Source: Chrysophaeum taylorii (taxonomy: Eukaryota; Sar; Pelagophyceae; Pelagomonadales; Pelagomonadaceae). Taken from it: DNA of 64,000 nucleotides. The stretch lies in NCBI GenBank assembly GCA_029834535.1, contig JAQMWT010000040.1:248001-312000 (forward strand), written 5' to 3'. The notes under the pieces were generated by a model. It saw only the letters and a program-made list of their open reading frames with translations. It was not told where the DNA came from and made no database searches. The position numbers and the translations under genes were made by a program. Of the stretch, positions 27,174-38,253 are shown piece after piece; the stretch's first letter is position 1; each line of letters starts with the position of its first letter.

Positions 27174-28083
27174 GCCAAGAGAAACCTGCTGGAGGCCCGG
27201 TTTGTTGACAAAGCAACGAAAAAGTATTCGCGCCGTGCTTTGTAACGATGATGAGCTATTTATTACTTCGCAGCAGCAGCGGTAGCGGCAGCAATTGCGT
27301 GGTGTATTATTATGAGTAATATGAAATACCACGAACGCCTAGCTCGGTGGTGATTTATTCGGCTGCTCGGGTCGGGTGCTGTTTGTGCAGCGGCTTGAAG
27401 TATTGTCTGCTCTTCTTTATCTTTCACCGTCAGGTTATTGTTATCGTCTGTTGTGGTCGCGCGCTTTTGAGACCCAGGTGGTGCTAATGCTGTTGTCCCG
27501 CCGGCCGGACGGTCCACACAACATCGCGGACCGACCGACCGACCGACCGACCGACCGACCGACTACCTTGAGGAGGATTGGATTTTTTTCGGGGTCTGTC
27601 TGTTCTGTTCTGTTCTGTTCTGTCTGCTGGACGCACACCAGTCCTTCTTGCGCCGCGAGGCCGACGCGAAATGCGCTTGACTCCTTGGTTTTAATAAGAC
27701 TTATTATTATCGCGGCGCCGCGTTGGCTTGGATCATTCATTCATTCACGGTACCTGACTCGCAAGCACTAAAATAATCAATTAATTTGAACTCCGAGTAC
27801 ATGTGGTCTCAGTGAATAAGTATTGACTACAGTATAGTCGGTAGAAGTACGTAGGTAGAAGGTTCTGAGATGTCAAATCACGCAGGAAACGATTTGATTT
27901 GATTGATTTTATTTTTCTGCAAGATGAACTCATAGTTTTCCCGATATTGGAATATCCCCAGTTATGAAAGTGTTGAAGGGTACTTGTTGTTGCAATGAAG
28001 AAGAAGAAGAAGAGAGGACTTCTCACGAATGATAATGAACTCGGATTGGCAACAGGTGGCAAGTTCTTATTATCATAATTAGA
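27174..28083. other. Intergenic stretch with microsatellites
   Basis: A (GACC)n tract at ~27533-27563 and short TCTGT runs near 27600-27625 are the only structure. No credible gene is seen on either strand, although short frames exist at 27376-27771 and on the minus strand to 28062. Confidence 0.6.
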
Positions 28084-28121
28084 ATGATGACGAGTTCACA
28101 TCATCAACTCCGACCAATCAA

Positions 28122-28154
<33 letters not shown>

Positions 28155-30216
28155 CTCCCGACAGTGCCCCAAGTGCTTGCTGGTGGTGGGTCTCTACACG
28201 CTCTTAAGTGGAATCGCGTTGCTTGGGTTTGTCATGGTGGTCCAGATTCGAGAAGATAGCCTAGTCAAGGAGCTCAAGGACCGCCTCGCTGATCTCGATC
28301 GGAATTTTTCGCAGCAGTTCGGGAGCGCCGAGTTCCGACAGAGGGTCGCCTCGCTCATCCGGGACCTCTCGAACGGGATAGTCTCGTCGACGATTCCTAA
28401 GGATAAGAAGGAGGTCTTGATGGAGACTTTCGACGGCGACTCGTCCAGAACGGCAAAGAGTTGGGTCGCGAGCCCCCCGGGAGGAGCGGACGAGAAGGAG
28501 GTCGCGGCGTTGATGGAGACTTTCGAGGTCGAGTACCGTCGGGCGAAGAGTCGGGTCGCGAGCCTGAGAGCGACGCTGGGCGACTTCCGGGATTTCCGGG
28601 AGGCTTATTTCGAAGTCGCGAAGCGAAGGGTCGTTCGAATCTCGTCGGAGAAAAGTGGCACGGCCGTCCGAGCGTATCAAGCAGCCGCGTACAAATTCCG
28701 CAATGTGATCGACGATGTGAGCGAACGCAAAAAAGTCCTGCTTCGCGCCCTGTCGATGGTGTCGTTGGCGGCGGCGACGGCGGCGTTCGTCGTGCTGACG
28801 CGCGCGTGGATTCTCTCGAGCCGCGAAACAACCGAGAACGAAGCTCGGCTCGTGACGAAAAACGTCGAGCTCGACATTCAAAGGAGAATTCTGTCGCAGG
28901 TGCTCCACGAGATGCGTAACAAGTACAGCGCGGCCGCGCATATGCTCGAGCACGTCCGGCACCTCGCGAGGTCGTCGAAGAATACGGACGCGGTGCGCGA
29001 CGAACTCGCCAGGTGTGATGGGGATATCACGAAGAGCCTCGCTCTCCTCCACGAAGCCGACGCGCTGATCGCGACTCGCCTGACCTTGCACCGTCTCTAC
29101 GCCGGGACGTATGCGTCCGAGCCCAACGTCCGGACGGTCGACCTCGGGCTTTTGTTGCGAGGGCGCGTCGACGCGGCCGAGCCGTTCGCGAACACGGGCG
29201 TCGCCTTCGAGGCTATCGTCCCCAAGGACTTGGAAGCCGACGTCTCTGTCCGACTCGACGTCTTCATCTTCGGACACATCGCGAACAACCTCCTCTCGAA
29301 CGCGCGCAAGCATACGGTCCGCGGGAAGATCTCGTTGCGCTTCGTTTGCCGCGCGTCGGCCGACGACGACGAGACGAGGCGCCACGACGGTCTGCTGGTC
29401 TTCGCCGTCGCGGACACGGGCCGCGGCGTGCCCGAGAGTGTCGCCGAGCGCCTCTTTTTCGAAGAAGTGAGCACGGGCGACGCGAGGGGCGCGGGACTCG
29501 GTCTCGTTTCGTGCAAAAATTTTGCCGCGAGCGTCGGGGGGAATATCTGGCTCCACAGCACGAAATCGTGCGCGCCCGACGACCCCGCGAGCGGCGGGAC
29601 CGAATTCCGCTTTGCTCTGCCGGGCGAGCTTCTGCTTCTTCCCTCGCGCACGCCCCGCGACTCCGCCGTTCGGACCGCCGCGACCGTCGGTTCGCTCCCG
29701 GAATCGATACGCGCAGTCATCGTCGAAGACAGCGGTCTCATCCGGAGCGGCCTCAAAATGAAGCTTCGGAGGGTCGCCAAGTCGATCAACACCGATTTCA
29801 ACGTCGTCGAACACGAAACCGTCGAGTCGTTATTGGCGGCCGCGAACCCGACCTTCTTCGCCGAGCCTAACCTCCTCGTCCTCGTCGACGAAAACCTCTG
29901 CGCCGCCGGTGGTATTTTGCGCGGCCGCGACCTCATCGCCTACCTCAAAGCGCAGGATTTTAAGGGAGTCGTCATCAGTGCTTCCGGCGACGACGAATCT
30001 GTCGCCGTCCATCGCGAGCTCGGCGCGGATATAATATGGACCAAGCCTTTTGGAAACGTCGGCGCCATGGCTCGCGACATCCTCGCCGCCTTTGAGAGCC
30101 AACGCCGCCGCCCGACGCGCGACGAGAGCAATTATGACGCCATCGATCGGTCGAACGACTCTAATTTCTCTGTCGCTTGTCGGCGCCCCCCGCCGCCCTC
30201 GACTCGTGCCCGCTAG
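28084..30216 (+). CDS. Membrane hybrid histidine kinase with receiver domain
   Basis: A 710-residue two-component sensor. Layout: a poly-Ser N-terminus; TM1 (~31-54); a ~165-residue outside region rich in helix-forming repeats; TM2 (~218-245, SLAAATAAFVVLTRAWI); an HisKA-like helix with phospho-acceptor H275 in HEMRNKYSAA; and an HATPase with N-box HIANNLLSNARKH (N401, N402), G1 DTGRGVPESV and G2 GAGLGLVSCKNFAASVGG. The receiver has the acidic pair in VIVEDSGLIRS, phospho-acceptor D602 in LVDENL and K654 in TKPFG. All catalytic residues are present. Hybrid kinases are common in heterokonts and rare in animals. The ligand is unknown; no recognisable sensor fold is seen. Confidence 0.92.
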
Positions 30217-30595
30217 CCCGCGCTCAGGAAGACGACGACAACCATGTGGTCAGAGCGGCTCGATACAACAATTAAATAGACCGAGGAGGAGGAGGAGGAG
30301 GATAATGCTGCTCCTTCCTTCTTATTGTGTGTATTATATGGCTCGCGCGCGAAGAGAGAGAGGCCCGCCTGCCAGCAGATTATGATTATTATTATTATTA
30401 TGAGGAGGATCGATCGCCGAGGATCGACTACATAACATAGCGCTCGTGTTATTGATTGTTAGCAGCAGGGGTTATTACTTCCCGCTATTATAGCTCCGCA
30501 CCTCACGGACGGAAGGAAAATCAGCGACTTGTGTATACGAAGTAGTCGCCTCCCGCGCCGTCCAAGCCACAAGGCTACAGCAGCTCCGAGGATCT
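30217..30595. other. Short intergenic stretch, nothing recognised
   Basis: AT-rich with an (ATT)n tract near 30380-30400. A short stretch at ~30535-30560 repeats a piece of the fibrillin gene's 3' end (GTGTA-ACGAAGTAGTCGCCTCCCGCG, compare 30656-30681), which suggests a small local duplication of the 3' coding end. Confidence 0.55.
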
Positions 30596-31537
30596 TCACA
30601 CCTTGGAGGAAGAATCAAAGTTGTTGTCGTCGTCGTCGTCGTCGTCGACTGGTCTCGTGTAGACGAAGTAGTCGCCTCCCGCGTCTTGGACGATTCTGAA
30701 GTCATCGTCGAGGAATCTTACCTTGACATCACAAAGCGGAGGGCGGCCTCGGTTCCAGGGCAAAAGTCTCCAGACAGCCCCAACGGGGACTTTGACATTC
30801 CAGATCCAGTCCCCCAAGCCCGCTAACCCCTCGACGGGTTTGGCAGTCGTGTAGTCGACCTCGAGCTTGAGGGCGCCGTCCTCAGAAAGGTCGAGAATTT
30901 TCGCCGCAGTCACAACGCAGCCACCAAAGGTGGGCAGAAGCTTGAACCATCCAATGATTGGGATGACAGTCAACGCGAAGATCTGGGTGTCAAAGGTCGA
31001 GTAGAACATATTCGTTTCCGGATCGATCGTTTGACCAACCCTACCTATCTTCGACACGCCCCAACTACAAGTCTGGAGCTCGTGGAGCTTGAAAAACAAT
31101 TCGGCCTTGTCGGGATCATCGCCGGCAACCCGATAAGCCTCGTCGATCGCGAGAAAGAACGGCGACGAACGGAATATTCCGTGCTTGACGCTCGCGAACA
31201 CGAGCTCCCACGCCCCTTCGAGCCTTTCGAGGGACACCTCTTCTTTTTTGTTCCCCAACGCGATGAGCGCCTCGATGTTGCGCACGCACCTCGCCATGCG
31301 GTCTTTGTACTGCTCGCCGCTCGTGGGGTTGTACCCCTGCCCACGATCCAACGTCGAGGCGAGCTGCAGAATCTTCGCCTTGAGCAGCGTCGCATCGTCT
31401 AAGATCGTCGCACCGAACGACGGCGTTGAGATCTGATCCAGGTCAGCGATCGTCGCACGGGGCGCCGCCCTTGTCACAGGCGAAAGGGTTCTCTGCAAGC
31501 CCCTCACGTTCGCCACTAAGACGAGCACCAAGATCAT
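30596..31537 (-). CDS. Plastid lipid-associated protein (PAP/fibrillin family)
   Basis: A 313-residue fibrillin of plastoglobules or thylakoids, which bind lipids and quinones. From ATG 31537 the product starts with a short hydrophobic signal (MILVLVLVANVRG) and an Arg/Thr/Ala transit-like stretch, as for heterokont plastid proteins. Core blocks: LEGAWELVFASVKHGIFRSS, FFLAIDEAYRV, NMFYSTFDTQIFAL, LKLEVDYTTAKPVEG and the late VKVRFLDDDFRIVQDAGGDY with FVYTR, which is the fibrillin C-terminal signature (D-x-D-x-R-I-x-R/Q...F-V-Y). The frame continues upstream to 31669, but that part lacks targeting character. Confidence 0.85.
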   Translation of the reverse strand: MILVLVLVANVRGLQRTLSPVTRAAPRATIADLDQISTPSFGATILDDATLLKAKILQLASTLDRGQGYNPTSGEQYKDRMARCVRNIEALIALGNKKEEVSLERLEGAWELVFASVKHGIFRSSPFFLAIDEAYRVAGDDPDKAELFFKLHELQTCSWGVSKIGRVGQTIDPETNMFYSTFDTQIFALTVIPIIGWFKLLPTFGGCVVTAAKILDLSEDGALKLEVDYTTAKPVEGLAGLGDWIWNVKVPVGAVWRLLPWNRGRPPLCDVKVRFLDDDFRIVQDAGGDYFVYTRPVDDDDDDDNNFDSSSKV

Positions 31538-31714
31538 CTTCTGCGAGGAGGGGTTTTTGATCTCGACTGATGCGGGGGGTTGCAGACGTCGACTGCAAGG
31601 TGGGGCTAATATTTGAGGGGGGGCAGATCGAATTTCAAAGCGGCGGGGACGGGGTCGCCGAGGTGGCATGCGCGGGAAAATAGATACGCAATGCGGAGGG
31701 GTGGCGACATTTCT

Positions 31715-33589
31715 TTATTCGGAGGACGCGGATGGGGTGTTTTCGCAATGGAAGGTCGCAACCAGCGGCGGGACACACGCCGGTGCGAAACAGAGGCCGC
31801 TACGAATCGGATGCTCGCGCCCGAGAAGTGACATAGTGCAGCCCGGATGATGGTCGGGCGAGTCTCGTGGAAGGTTGTCGGCCCATATCGTGGTGTTGCC
31901 ATAGTAACGTTCGGCCTCGCTAAGCTGGTGGAGCTCGTCGGCCCTCGAGAGAGGCGTCGTCTCGCAAGTCGACGCAACGTCAGGTTGCAGCACGGTGGCG
32001 TCGATGATTTGCCGACGAAGGTGGCGCAGCAGTCGATCTCTATAGAACGCGAGGTCGGCGAAGCGTAGTTCGAGTTGCGACTCGTTCGCGGCACCAAACT
32101 CGGAAAGAAGCCCGGGGAGATTGCTCCAGTCGTCGACAAAGACGAAGGGCGCGCGGAACGGAAAGCTGGCGTCACCATGCTGCCAAAATGCTACGGGATC
32201 AGCGCAGCCCTTCGTAGAGGCCGGCTGATTCGCGTAGGTACGATCAACAACCGGAATCTCGCCGCGAAGGAGTGCTTCGAGAACTTGGCCCGAGGACAAA
32301 ACGTCGCCGGCAGGGGCTATCGCAAAGACCGCTGGCATTGAGCCCTTATCCGAGCCGCCGCCAACGTCGAACGTGGCGACCACTTCATTGCCCGAGACCT
32401 CGTCTTTCTCGGGGACCGGCAGCGCGGTGGTAATACCTTCGGCGTCTGCCACTCTGGCCACGGACTCGGCTGCCAGGTCCACGTGGATAAATGCGCGGCG
32501 TTTCGATTTCGTAGCAAGAGCCATGAGCTCGCTGGCCAGACCTTGGCGTGCGAGGAGTGTCACCAGACGCTCGCGCGACGGGTTACGAACGCCGATCGTC
32601 GACGTCGAGATGCCGAAGAGGTATGGTCGCGCTCGGAAAGGTGTCTCAGCTTGTCCTGCGAACGTAGCGAGGACCGAGGCGAGCTCGTCGTAGGACGCTA
32701 ACCGCGAAGCATCGAGACCTTGCGGAAGCCACCTGGAGCTCGCGGGCGTGGCGCTCTGCACCACGTCGCCCGCGAAGAATATCAGATGGTGTGTTTTTTC
32801 GAGGGCTGCGATCTCCTCCGAGAGGCGGCAGCCAATGTCGCCTGCTAGGACGAGCACCAAAGGTTCAGGATACGAAAGTAGAGCCCTAACTATCCTCGAC
32901 CGACGCAGCAAGTCGGTCGCGTGGTGATACACGCAAGTCGATTCGATTTTCCCTTCTCGCGCGTTCTGGTCGGTGGCGTGCTGCGCAAAGGCGAGGCTGG
33001 GGTCGCTTGACAAGTTGGCGACGATCGAATTATCGAGGCCCCAGCGCACGACATCAACGTACACGACGGCGCCTCGCGACACGTTCCGATGCTCGAGAGC
33101 AGCCACGAGCTCTGAGGGCGAACCGTGCACGTAAGAATGGACAAGGATACCCGGCTCGCCGTCGATGCCCAGCACGTCCGCAAACATCCTGGGTCCATTC
33201 AGAACCCATCGCCATAATGCGTAGAAGTCACGCACCGCGTCGCCATTCGCGCGCTCGTCCCGCACCAAGTGTTCCTCGAGCGCGTGCCAGACTGCGGCCG
33301 CCGACTCGGGCGCGCGCCACGTGTAATCGTAATGTGCGGGACCGGACTCCGAGGGATTGAAGAAGTACCTGTCGTAGGACGCTTGATGATAGTGTGCTTC
33401 GTCCGCCAAGGCCGCGGCGGCAAGATCTTCGGTTGCTTGGCGAGCCACGTAGTGAATCCCCCAGCTCGTGCCAAAAAGGCCAACGCACAAAGCAAAGACC
33501 TCGAGCGTCCTGCGCCGCCGCTCGCGACCGTTCAGTCGCTTCAGCATCATCGTCAACGGGTCCAACGTGGTGGTGGGCAGCCGTCGCAT
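31715..33589 (-). CDS. Type II membrane protein, exostosin/GT47-like glycosyltransferase
   Basis: A 624-residue protein with a short basic cytosolic tail, a single anchor near residues 27-47 (TLEVFALCVGLFGTSWGIHY) and a large lumenal part, the layout of Golgi glycosyltransferases. N-x-S/T sites are visible (NVS, NLS, NES, NTT). The C-terminal region LEALLRGEIPVVDRTYANQP, then FRAPFVFVDDWSNLPGLL and LAFYRDRLLRHLRRQI, resembles the exostosin/RXYLT1 nucleotide-sugar part (E-A...G-x-I-P-V-V...V-D-W). The N-terminal half is not recognised. Activity and substrate are inferred only from this similarity. Confidence 0.55.
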   Translation of the reverse strand: MRRLPTTTLDPLTMMLKRLNGRERRRRTLEVFALCVGLFGTSWGIHYVARQATEDLAAAALADEAHYHQASYDRYFFNPSESGPAHYDYTWRAPESAAAVWHALEEHLVRDERANGDAVRDFYALWRWVLNGPRMFADVLGIDGEPGILVHSYVHGSPSELVAALEHRNVSRGAVVYVDVVRWGLDNSIVANLSSDPSLAFAQHATDQNAREGKIESTCVYHHATDLLRRSRIVRALLSYPEPLVLVLAGDIGCRLSEEIAALEKTHHLIFFAGDVVQSATPASSRWLPQGLDASRLASYDELASVLATFAGQAETPFRARPYLFGISTSTIGVRNPSRERLVTLLARQGLASELMALATKSKRRAFIHVDLAAESVARVADAEGITTALPVPEKDEVSGNEVVATFDVGGGSDKGSMPAVFAIAPAGDVLSSGQVLEALLRGEIPVVDRTYANQPASTKGCADPVAFWQHGDASFPFRAPFVFVDDWSNLPGLLSEFGAANESQLELRFADLAFYRDRLLRHLRRQIIDATVLQPDVASTCETTPLSRADELHQLSEAERYYGNTTIWADNLPRDSPDHHPGCTMSLLGREHPIRSGLCFAPACVPPLVATFHCENTPSASSE

Positions 33590-34327
33590 GGTCGTCCCTA
33601 ATCGTTTTCTGTGGGGATGACGCCACGTTTCTACTTCCTATTTGGACGACGACGATGTTGCAGTTTACGTTGATGCGCTTTCCGGGATTTCGACCCAAGG
33701 ACGCAATCATGCAGTGTTGTCCGACACAACAGTGTGTTGTCGGGGTCTCAAGCAATTATTGTACGCACACACCCACGGGTTCACGAGCGCGCCCTTTCGT
33801 CGCGACAGTGGGTGCCACGGGGATTAACTTTTGGGGGGACCTTCAGAAGAGTGGCATCAACCCTCACACTTTAATTATGGCTGTCGTCTCAAAGTGCCAG
33901 GAGTAGAAGAGAGGGTCGCAGTTGAAGATAAAGATGGTCTGATAACGGACGCCGGCGTTGATTCGTCGTCCGGCGCGTTCCACGCGCAGGGTGAGCGCAC
34001 GATGGTGAGGCTGGAGTCCCCATCCCGACGTACGACGATTTGCCGCCGCAAAGGGGTGTTATTTATGTTATTAGACTTGAGAAGATATGAATATGAAGCT
34101 GTCAGAGTTTTGGAAAAAACGAAGAAGGGTTTTTTCAATTCAGGGGTGGTAGTACAGACAGGGGCTAAAATTCTTATCATTCGCAATAAATAAAAGGGTT
34201 TGTTTGGTTTGCCCCCACAAAATCGTATCGTTCCGAGATTGAGGGTAAGTATCACCAGTAAGTAAGTGGTGGTAGCATTATCGAAGCAGCGGCGGCGTCG
34301 GTGACGGTGTTGTGGGTGGAAGAGAAG

Positions 34328-36193
34328 ATGGACATCCGCACGAAGCAAAAGTCGGCGCTGAGCGAGATCCTGTCTGGAGGTGGCGAGTCGTTTGGTGGTT
34401 TTGACTGGAAGGTGCTCATTCTGGACCAAACGTGTCGCGACATGCTTTCACCGTTGCTGAGCGTGAACGAGCTGCGGCGGCTGGGTGTGACGCTGCACCT
34501 GTCGTTGGACGGGGAGCGCGATCCCCTCCAGGATGCCGTGGCGGTGTATTTGTGCCGGCCGCTGGCGGAGAACGTGGTTCGGATCGCGTCCGACTGCGAA
34601 CGGCAGCTCTACGCGCGCATGGAAATAAACTTTAGTTCGAGAGTCGAGCGACGAACGCTCGAGACGATGGCACGGAGCGTCGCGAGGACGCGGGCGGATG
34701 ATGAGGCGCCAGGGAGCCGGATCTCGTCGATTTGGGACCGGAACATCCAGTTCGTCGCGCTCGAGCCGCGGCTCTTCGCGTTGGGCAGGAGTGGAGCGTT
34801 CGAGGACGTCGACCGGATCGCGACGGGGATCGCGTGTGCGTGCACGACGCTTCTCGCTGGGGACGATGCTGTGGCGCTCCCGATAATCCGGTGCGCACCG
34901 GGCGCGGCGGGCGTCGCAGAAGCCTTGTGCGAGAAGCTGCGCGCGAAGAGCGGAGGTTCGGTCGGGACGCCTGCGAGAGCGCGGCGCGGGCTGTTGGTCG
35001 TCGTCGTCGACCGGCGCGACGACCTCCTGACGCCGTTGCGACACGCCGAGACCTACCAGGGGATGGTCGACGACCTCGTCCTCGGCGGGCTCCAGGCGAA
35101 CCGCGTGGCCGTGAACGAAGCGTCGTACGAGCTCAGCGTCGACGGCGACGACGATTTCTTCGCGCGTTACGCCCGGCAGCCTCTCCCGGACGTCATCGAC
35201 GCCTCCTCCGAACACCTCGCGCAGCTGCGGTCTCGGGAGCAGAAGGTCCGGGCGCGCACCTCCTCGGACGCGCAGCAAGGATCCAAGGACCTCGTCGAGG
35301 CTATAGACGAATTGCCCAAACTGCTCGAGAGCAAAAAGCGGCTCGAGGGGCACACGGCGGTGCTGGGTGCGATCATGACGCAAATCGCGCAGCGCCAGAT
35401 CCCAAAGTTCATCGAAGCCGAGCAGCGCTTCGACAAGAAGCTCGTGACTGAACTCTTCGACGAACCTCTGAGCGCGACCGACGCGACCGCCAAACTAGGG
35501 TCGGTCTACGACAGGCTGCGGCTTCTCTTCGTTTGGGGCCTCGACCCCGACGGCGGCCTCTCGGACGACGACGTCGCAGCGCTCCAAACGAAGCTGGCGG
35601 CCGACCTCGACAAGGCTGCAGCCTCCGACGCCGTCTTCGCGACGGCCAAACCCCTCGTCGCGCGCGCCTCTAGGGCGCTCGCCGCCGCGCGCGCGCAGCT
35701 ACGCGAGGACGCGTCGCGGGCGCCCCCCTCCTCGTCCGACGATGCGGCGGCGGCGGCGGCGGCGGATACCAAGAAGACCTTTTCGAGAATCCTCGCCACC
35801 GCGCACGCCGGCGCGACAAAGCTCGTCGACAAGGCGGCCAAGGGCGTCGGGTCGCTCCTCGGCGACAAGGCGGGCTACGCGATCCAGGTGCTCGAAGCTC
35901 TCTTCGAAGGCCGCGGCGCCATCAACGACTCGTTCCTGCGCTTGGACCCCTCCGCCGCCACAAAGGCGCGCGCTGGAGCTGGACCAGGACCGCCGCCTCC
36001 CGACCAGCAGCCGCTCGATGCGCTCATCTTCGTCGTCGGGGCGGGGTGCTACGCCGAGCACCACGCGATTCAAGCCGCCTTTGCGAACTCACCCCGCAAC
36101 GTCGTCTACGGCGCGACGGCCCTCGTAAACGGGACGTCCTTCCTCGATCACCTCGTCTCTCTCGCCACAAAAGAAGAAGACCCCCCCTCTTGA
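34328..36193 (+). CDS. SCFD1: Sec1/Munc18 protein SLY1 (ER-Golgi SNARE regulator)
   Basis: A 621-residue SM protein of the SLY1 branch, which binds Sed5/syntaxin-5 and promotes ER-Golgi fusion. Seen: WKVLILDQTCRDMLSPLLSV followed by NELRRLGVTLHL, the SLY1 domain-1 signature; ERDPLQDAVAVYLCRP; PIIRCAPG; LLVVVVDRRDDLLTPLRHAE with TYQGMVDDLVL; LPKLLESKKRLEGHTAVLGA; and C-terminal IFVVGAGCYAEHHAIQAAF with VVYGATALVNGTSFLDHL. Insertions are Ala/Asp-rich (near 35740). I preferred the ATG at 34328; another in frame is at 34301. No intron is seen. Confidence 0.93.
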   Translation: MDIRTKQKSALSEILSGGGESFGGFDWKVLILDQTCRDMLSPLLSVNELRRLGVTLHLSLDGERDPLQDAVAVYLCRPLAENVVRIASDCERQLYARMEINFSSRVERRTLETMARSVARTRADDEAPGSRISSIWDRNIQFVALEPRLFALGRSGAFEDVDRIATGIACACTTLLAGDDAVALPIIRCAPGAAGVAEALCEKLRAKSGGSVGTPARARRGLLVVVVDRRDDLLTPLRHAETYQGMVDDLVLGGLQANRVAVNEASYELSVDGDDDFFARYARQPLPDVIDASSEHLAQLRSREQKVRARTSSDAQQGSKDLVEAIDELPKLLESKKRLEGHTAVLGAIMTQIAQRQIPKFIEAEQRFDKKLVTELFDEPLSATDATAKLGSVYDRLRLLFVWGLDPDGGLSDDDVAALQTKLAADLDKAAASDAVFATAKPLVARASRALAAARAQLREDASRAPPSSSDDAAAAAAADTKKTFSRILATAHAGATKLVDKAAKGVGSLLGDKAGYAIQVLEALFEGRGAINDSFLRLDPSAATKARAGAGPGPPPPDQQPLDALIFVVGAGCYAEHHAIQAAFANSPRNVVYGATALVNGTSFLDHLVSLATKEEDPPS

Positions 36194-36499
36194 TTTGATG
36201 TTATTATTATCTGATGACGACGACCTTTTGATTTGTTGGTTTGGACCTCAGCGCCCCCCCCCCCCGACACTGGCGGTCATCAAAAATTCCACCACTTTTT
36301 ATTTTTCTGCCAGGGGCATGCCGCCGGACACAACCACAAGCCACGTGCGAGCGAGGTCGACGCGACGACGGACGACGACTTAGGACGACACCCTTTCTCA
36401 TACGGCACGGAGCAGGAGCAGCAGCGAATACGCCCACCAGGACGACGGCGAAGACTCTTGGCGAAGGCCAAGGACACCACCACCACCACCACCACCCCC

Positions 36500-38060
36500 A
36501 AAAGTTCCTCGTCATGTGGTGGGGAGCTCCAGATAGTGCTAGCTACGAGAGGAGTCGCTGGGTCGAGGGAGATCCAGTGGGCGTCGCCTGAATGCCGGCT
36601 GCACGAGGGCGAGCGTCGTGCTACCTACCTGGTCGATGGACCCAGTTATTAACGTTCGCGGACACGTCACCGCTGTCAACAGCGGTCGTAGGCCCGTCGT
36701 CGTCGTCGAAGACGTTGAAGTCGACATTTGCCTCGAGCTCAGCCCTGCACTTCTTTTCCCCGCAGGGCTTCTTCTTCAAATCGAAGCAGGGCTCGCACCT
36801 GATGAGGCGGCAGGCGCTGAAAGCTTACACGATGATGGGAAGATCCTCGCAGATGTAGCCGTTCTTACATACGGCCACGAGCTCTGCGAAGGCCACGGCC
36901 GCGTCCTGCTTAGCGCGCTTCTGGGCGCGGTTCTCAGCTCGCAGTCGCTTAGCCTCGTCCTCCTTGGGGGAGGGCAACCTCCTGGGCTTTACTACATTTG
37001 CCCAGGTGGTCCGGGCAGCTTTGCCGAACTATGCCAGTCTGTGATGAGAACGCAGACACGTCACTCTTCTTCCTGGTCGGCATAGCCACCTCCAGTCCTG
37101 CCTCCTTTGGGTTGACCACACGATCGGACTGCCGCTTGATGATGATGCGCTGGCCTTGCCCTCGAGCTTGGACTTAAAGAACCTTAAAGAACTCGACCAT
37201 GTCCTAGGGCACACCCGCCAGGTCGTGTCGACCAAGTCCGCGGCGAGTGCGTGACAAACTTGGACCGATCGACGTTGCCAGGCCGTAGTTGAAGCCGTCG
37301 AGGCCCCAGCACATCATCATGACAGTATTTTGCGCTGTCGTCGATGCCGGCCGCAGAATCCATCTTGGTGTTGCCCTTTCCAGGCAAGTCAACGAACTGG
37401 GGCGTCTCTCGTCGAGGTTCGTGCGTGGCGGGTGTTGGCGATGATTCCGCCCTCGTCCATGATACCTGCGTTGACGAGCTCGGCCCGCAGCCCGTGGATA
37501 CCCTCGAAGTGCTCCTCCTCCACCATTTCGTCTCACTTTTAAGCCGCGGCGCGCTAGGCTTACGTCTTCTGCTGGACCTTCTTGGTTAAATATTCGAACG
37601 CCGAGCGTACGAGCCGATGAAGAACTTGTTGCTTTAGGGCAACGTGCCGCAGAGAGTCTCGTGGGTTGTTGGAGCTCTTGCGCTCGCGTCCGCCGCCCTT
37701 GCGGCGGTTCTGGACCCGTCTCGTCAGCACGATCTGGCGCACCTTGACTCCGATCTCCTCGTTGCCGACAGCCTTCTGCGCCCAGCGCATCCATCTGGAG
37801 CACCCAGTCAGTCAGTCAGTCAGTCAGTCAGTCAGTCAGTCAGTCAGTCAGTCAGTCAGTCCACCAGCGCGTTCTCTTCGATCTCCGTCAGCAGCGATTG
37901 GTCTCGGTGCATCTCAGCGTCCTCATGGAAAACCGCTTGCCCCTTGAGCTGGTCCTGGAGCTTCTTCGCCGTGATGATGACGCCCTGCCACTCCGGGTGC
38001 TAGGTCAAGCACTTCTTCACCCCGACGCCGTTCTCATGACAGTACATGATTGCTTCCGCG
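36500..38060 (-). pseudogene. Decayed gene or transposon-derived sequence
   Basis: On the minus strand, fragments of a Lys- and Cys-rich protein can be read around stops: RLRAENRAQKRAKQDAAVAF, VCKNGYICEDLPIIV, a stop, then CRLIRCEPCFDLKKKPCGEK near 37000-36740; FVDLPGKGNTKMDSAAGIDD near 37390-37330; VRQIVLTRRVQNRRKGGGRE near 37745; and KKLQDQLKGQAVFHEDAEMH near 37960-37900. A tetranucleotide tract interrupts it at 37805-37860. I do not recognise the parent gene. The Cys pairs suggest a zinc-binding segment of a transposon protein. Confidence 0.45.
37805..37860. repeat. (CAGT)14 microsatellite
   Basis: Fourteen perfect CAGT units. They sit inside the decayed minus-strand frame, which they disrupt. 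Confidence 0.97.
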
Positions 38061-38253
38061 AAACTGTTGTATCTGCTTGGCGCGGCACTTCTTCGCAGCG
38101 TTCTTCTTCGCCGTCTCGAGGTTGAAATTGCGCGCGTTTTGACAGAGGGACGGCGGAACTTTTGGTATCCGGCGCCTCCCCCAATGATACACTATCCTAA
38201 CGGCAAATTTCGGGGAGAAATAATAATAAAAGAAAGACGGCGCCGCGACCGAG

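Noticed and set aside
27441-27740. Short ORFs around the (GACC)n tract
   Set aside because: They owe their openness to simple repeats and show no domain or conserved composition.
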